From contig BJHH01000005.1 of assembly GCA_014192065.1 (NCBI GenBank), forward strand, positions 1 to 64,000: 64,000 bases of DNA, in the 5' to 3' direction. Each line of letters opens with the position of its first letter. Within the stretch, counting starts at the first letter, position 1. This document shows, in pieces, positions 61,252 to 64,000 of this stretch. The translations under genes were made by a program, and so were the position numbers. The DNA is from Gemmatimonadota bacterium. GTDB taxonomy: Bacteria; Gemmatimonadota; Gemmatimonadetes; Gemmatimonadales; Gemmatimonadaceae. Below the pieces are notes generated by a model that saw nothing but the letters and a program-made list of their open reading frames with translations, did not search any database and was not told where the DNA came from.

Positions 61252-63906
61252 CTACCTGATGAGGATGGTGATGACGGCGCGCGGTGGCGCTGCGAACTCG
61301 AGGCGATTGCCGATTGCTTCCAGCGTATCGAGCGATGTTTCGTCCAGCCGAGCGAGTCGCGCTTCAGACACCATCGTGTCCAGCGTCCACGCGCCTTGCT
61401 GTACTGCTTCGGTCAGGTTCACGCAGCGCAGCACGGTCCACTCGCCGTCCTGGCTCGTAGTGACGGTGGAGCAAGCGAGCCCCGTGCCGTGCAGCATAAC
61501 ACCAAGGATCGGCTCAGGCCGTGAGAGCGCCGACCGAAGCGATGTACCCGTAAGCGGCAGGAGTACGTCATCTGCCGTGCGTTCGATTTCGTCCACCACC
61601 GCGTCTGTGCGCGCGCCGTGGAGTAAGAGCGCGAGTTCGGCGGCAAACGGACCGTGACATTGCGCTTCGGGTGTGTGTGTCGGCCAGCCGGCGTGGCCTG
61701 GCCGCTCGGGAAGATCGTTGCGCGACAACTCGCTTACCGAGCGCACGACTGTCACGTAGACGACTCCTTTCTCGTCGGCTTCGTACTCGCCAAGTCCGTC
61801 CGAATAGACCGTCGCGCCCGCATTGCCGGAAAAGACCGACACATATCGGTGGAGGGGATCTGTAGCGGGCGGAGTCTCAAAGGCCGCTTCGGCAGGCGTG
61901 AGTGTGAGCCGTTCGCGTTGCACCGGTCCGAACATTGCGTCGGCGAAGACGCGTGGTTGCTTCAGCCCCGTTGTGAATCCAAGCCGCAGCCGGTGATCGG
62001 AGGCGCTGTTGTCACCGCTGAGATGCACCCGCACGAACGATGCATTCGCGTCCACGATGAGTGTCACGGTGGCGTCGACACGCTCGCGGCCAGCCGCGAA
62101 AGACCAACGCATCTCGATCGCGGCCCGCACCGGACCTTTATGAAGAACTGTCGAGCCGCGAAACCGCGCGACGAGTTTGTCGCCGCGGATGGACGGTGTG
62201 TAGAGGTCGCCGATGTCCGTCCGGTTGTCCCAGACGAGGCAGTCGTCGAGCGCTCGCCCGCTCGGTGCGTGCGCAATGCGTACATGGCCGTCGTCGTCTA
62301 CGCTCACGGTCACGATGCCGTTGCTGATGCCACCGGCATCAGCACGCGCCGGATTCGGCGGGAGCTCGCGACGTGACCGCGACTGGTGTGGGAAACAGCG
62401 CACACCGTACGCCGGCACTTCGGGAATCCAGGCGGCTACATCGCATGCCAGCACGATGTCGTCATCCGGATAGTGACGGGGCGCCTCGGTGCGTTCGTGC
62501 GCCATCGCCTTGCCGAGCAGTTGCAGCGCTCCGACCCCGCCGAGCCCTGGCACGGTTGCTTTGACGGTCTCGACCGGCCCGGGCGATGCGTTCGCACCAA
62601 CCTTCACGTCCGAAGCAAACGCCGTGAGGCGGAGCAGCGCCACGCCGCCGCGCGGGCGCGCCGCGGGGTTTCGTACCACGGCCATCGGCTTCCATCGGTC
62701 ACACGACTCGCGCGCCGCGTCGGCGTTGTGGCCGATCAGGTCGAGCAGTGCGTCACCGCGAAGGCCGACGCCCTGGGTGTCGGCTTCGTCGAGCCGCGCA
62801 TCCATCGCGCGGGCGACCTCGTCGGTGGAGCAACCGCATACGGTGTCGTGCGGGTGGCAGAGCAGCAGGGAGCGCCACGCGGCACGCAGTAATGCGCTAC
62901 GGTTTACACCACGCGAACGATATGCGAGCGCCAGCCAGGGCTCTGTGTCACGGGTGAGCAGACGCTCGATGCGTGCGTTGCGGCGCTTTTGGTGAGCGCG
63001 TGTCGCGAACGTCCCCTGCAGTGTCCACATAGAGCCGTAGGAGTCGCGCAGCTCGCCCTGAACCGTCGGTAGCGCGCGGGTGGCGGCCCGGGCGATCGCG
63101 TCGCGCGCGAATGCGTGGAGCGAGCTGCCCCTCGTATCGTGCGGGAGCGCCGCATCGTGCAGGGCCGCGAGCGCACTGTCGAGGTTGGTCTGCCGCGCAT
63201 GATGGTCGGCGCCGTTGGGGAGCAATACCACACCGAGCCGCGCGCGCGTGACGAGATCGTCGCGCATCGACGCCCAGCGTTCCCGCGCGGCATTCGCGCC
63301 GGCTGGAAGATTCTCGCCGATATCGTACCCTTTGCGCGACAGGTGATAGAGGTACGCCTCCTCTCCACTCGGTGCAGCCCATCGTACCGCATCGTCCGAT
63401 GGCCAGCGCGAACCGCCGAACCCGCGCGAGAGCACGATGAGCTGGAGCCCGAACCCGGCCGCGAGTGTGGGTAGTGCCGCCGGATGCCCAAACGAATCGG
63501 GGCAGTAGAGCACGGGTGGCGCCGCTGCGCCAAGCTGGGAGAGCATCTGCCGGCCCAGCAGAAGGTTGCGCACCAAGGCTTCGGCGCCCGGGATGAGCTC
63601 GTCGGCGAGCACGTACCACGGACCTGCTTCTAGGGCGCCGCGCGCCAGCAGTTCCCGGAGTGCGAATTCGCGTTCCGGCTTCACCGCGAGATAGTCCTCG
63701 ATCACGCTCAGCTGCGCATCAAGCAGGAAACTGGATCCCGCAGCCGGCGGATCGTCGATCAACTCGTCCACAAGCGCGACCAGCATCTGCCGGAACCGCA
63801 CGGCCGGGAGGTACCACTCGCGGTCCCAATGGGTGTGCGACACGACGTGCACCGTTACCGGTTCGTCGTCTGCCTGCTTCGCGTTTGCCCGCGTATCGTG
63901 GTTCAC
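61252..63906 (-). CDS. GH38 alpha-mannosidase
   Basis: 884 residues from the GTG at 63906; the frame extends further upstream to 63975. The N-terminal GH38 motif is HTHWDREW (His26 and Asp28, zinc ligands). The nucleophile Asp lies in YCPDSFGHPAALP, and the mid-domain His in CHPHDTVCGCSTDEV is the fourth ligand. The C-terminal beta-sandwich domains complete the family's normal length. It hydrolyses alpha-mannosidic linkages, probably on imported oligosaccharides since no signal peptide is evident. It is divergent from a sugar kinase and upstream of the serine hydrolase. Confidence 0.92.
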   Translation of the reverse strand: MNHDTRANAKQADDEPVTVHVVSHTHWDREWYLPAVRFRQMLVALVDELIDDPPAAGSSFLLDAQLSVIEDYLAVKPEREFALRELLARGALEAGPWYVLADELIPGAEALVRNLLLGRQMLSQLGAAAPPVLYCPDSFGHPAALPTLAAGFGLQLIVLSRGFGGSRWPSDDAVRWAAPSGEEAYLYHLSRKGYDIGENLPAGANAARERWASMRDDLVTRARLGVVLLPNGADHHARQTNLDSALAALHDAALPHDTRGSSLHAFARDAIARAATRALPTVQGELRDSYGSMWTLQGTFATRAHQKRRNARIERLLTRDTEPWLALAYRSRGVNRSALLRAAWRSLLLCHPHDTVCGCSTDEVARAMDARLDEADTQGVGLRGDALLDLIGHNADAARESCDRWKPMAVVRNPAARPRGGVALLRLTAFASDVKVGANASPGPVETVKATVPGLGGVGALQLLGKAMAHERTEAPRHYPDDDIVLACDVAAWIPEVPAYGVRCFPHQSRSRRELPPNPARADAGGISNGIVTVSVDDDGHVRIAHAPSGRALDDCLVWDNRTDIGDLYTPSIRGDKLVARFRGSTVLHKGPVRAAIEMRWSFAAGRERVDATVTLIVDANASFVRVHLSGDNSASDHRLRLGFTTGLKQPRVFADAMFGPVQRERLTLTPAEAAFETPPATDPLHRYVSVFSGNAGATVYSDGLGEYEADEKGVVYVTVVRSVSELSRNDLPERPGHAGWPTHTPEAQCHGPFAAELALLLHGARTDAVVDEIERTADDVLLPLTGTSLRSALSRPEPILGVMLHGTGLACSTVTTSQDGEWTVLRCVNLTEAVQQGAWTLDTMVSEARLARLDETSLDTLEAIGNRLEFAAPPRAVITILIR

Positions 63907-63923
63907 GGTATCTTCTCGCCCGC

Positions 63924-64000
63924 GTGGAATCTTCAGTCGACCGCCCCCGCCGCACCGTAACGGTCCGCGCGCCAACCAGAATTGATCTGGGTGGCGGATG
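63924..64000 (+). CDS. GHMP-family sugar kinase, N-terminus (partial)
   Basis: A GTG at 63924 opens a frame that runs off the window after 25 codons. It reads TVTVRAPTRIDLGGG, then probably Trp. RAPTRIDLGGGW is the N-terminal signature of GHMP kinases of the fucokinase and D-glycero-D-manno-heptose kinase branch. The start is 17 bases from the divergent GH38 start, so both genes share a very short promoter region. Confidence 0.75.
   Translation, partial: MESSVDRPRRTVTVRAPTRIDLGGG

Overview
The window looks like chromosomal DNA of a member of the Gemmatimonadota, probably a Gemmatimonadaceae relative. I infer this from the high GC content, the dense set of secreted peptidases with Gly/Arg-rich (RGG-like) inserts, the paired CBM9/DUF5916 outer-membrane proteins, and carboxypeptidase-regulatory/TonB-plug proteins without a barrel. 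No marker gene fixes the taxonomy.

Region 1 (1-13203) is a composite island at the 3' end of ettA. The window opens in the last 44 codons of ettA. The same 127 bases occur again, without a mismatch, at 13070-13196, as part of a 243-base ettA 3' fragment. Between the copies lie: (a) a small lower-GC integrative element (about 128-3960) with a tyrosine recombinase, paired 12-base-period sites at both ends, two membrane-protein genes sharing a duplicated leader and N-terminus, and two copies of one terminator; (b) a second, divergent ettA-like tail (3906-3962); (c) a high-GC segment (3963-12960) with rlmN, a methyltransferase, an amidase, a trmL fragment and a coupled operon of two metallophosphoesterases, a PEBP-YHYH fusion and a gene cut short at the ettA fragment.

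Region 2 (13203-38231) is mostly envelope and degradative genes: two DUF5916 proteins, a small beta-barrel protein next to a Gly/Tyr-rich secreted protein, an M14 peptidase, an S9 peptidase, an M42-type peptidase with a degenerate N-terminal copy, two M20 peptidases, a tandem-duplicated secreted protein, solA, a plug-domain protein, a class I aminotransferase, tRNA-Asn and a DUF411 protein.

Region 3 (38363-50814) has an acyl-CoA ligase, a 58-residue Lys-rich small protein, an O-antigen ligase family protein, an alanyl-tRNA editing protein and three further secreted S9 peptidases in a row.

Region 4 (50879-64000) is probably a glycan or glycoconjugate catabolic locus. A five-gene minus-strand operon with mostly overlapping start and stop codons encodes a solute-binding protein, a heparinase II/III protein, a class III aminotransferase and two amidohydrolases. 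Two permease genes run divergently. A GH38 alpha-mannosidase is followed by a serine hydrolase, and a GHMP sugar kinase starts at the window edge. The ABC transporter has no ATPase gene in the window.
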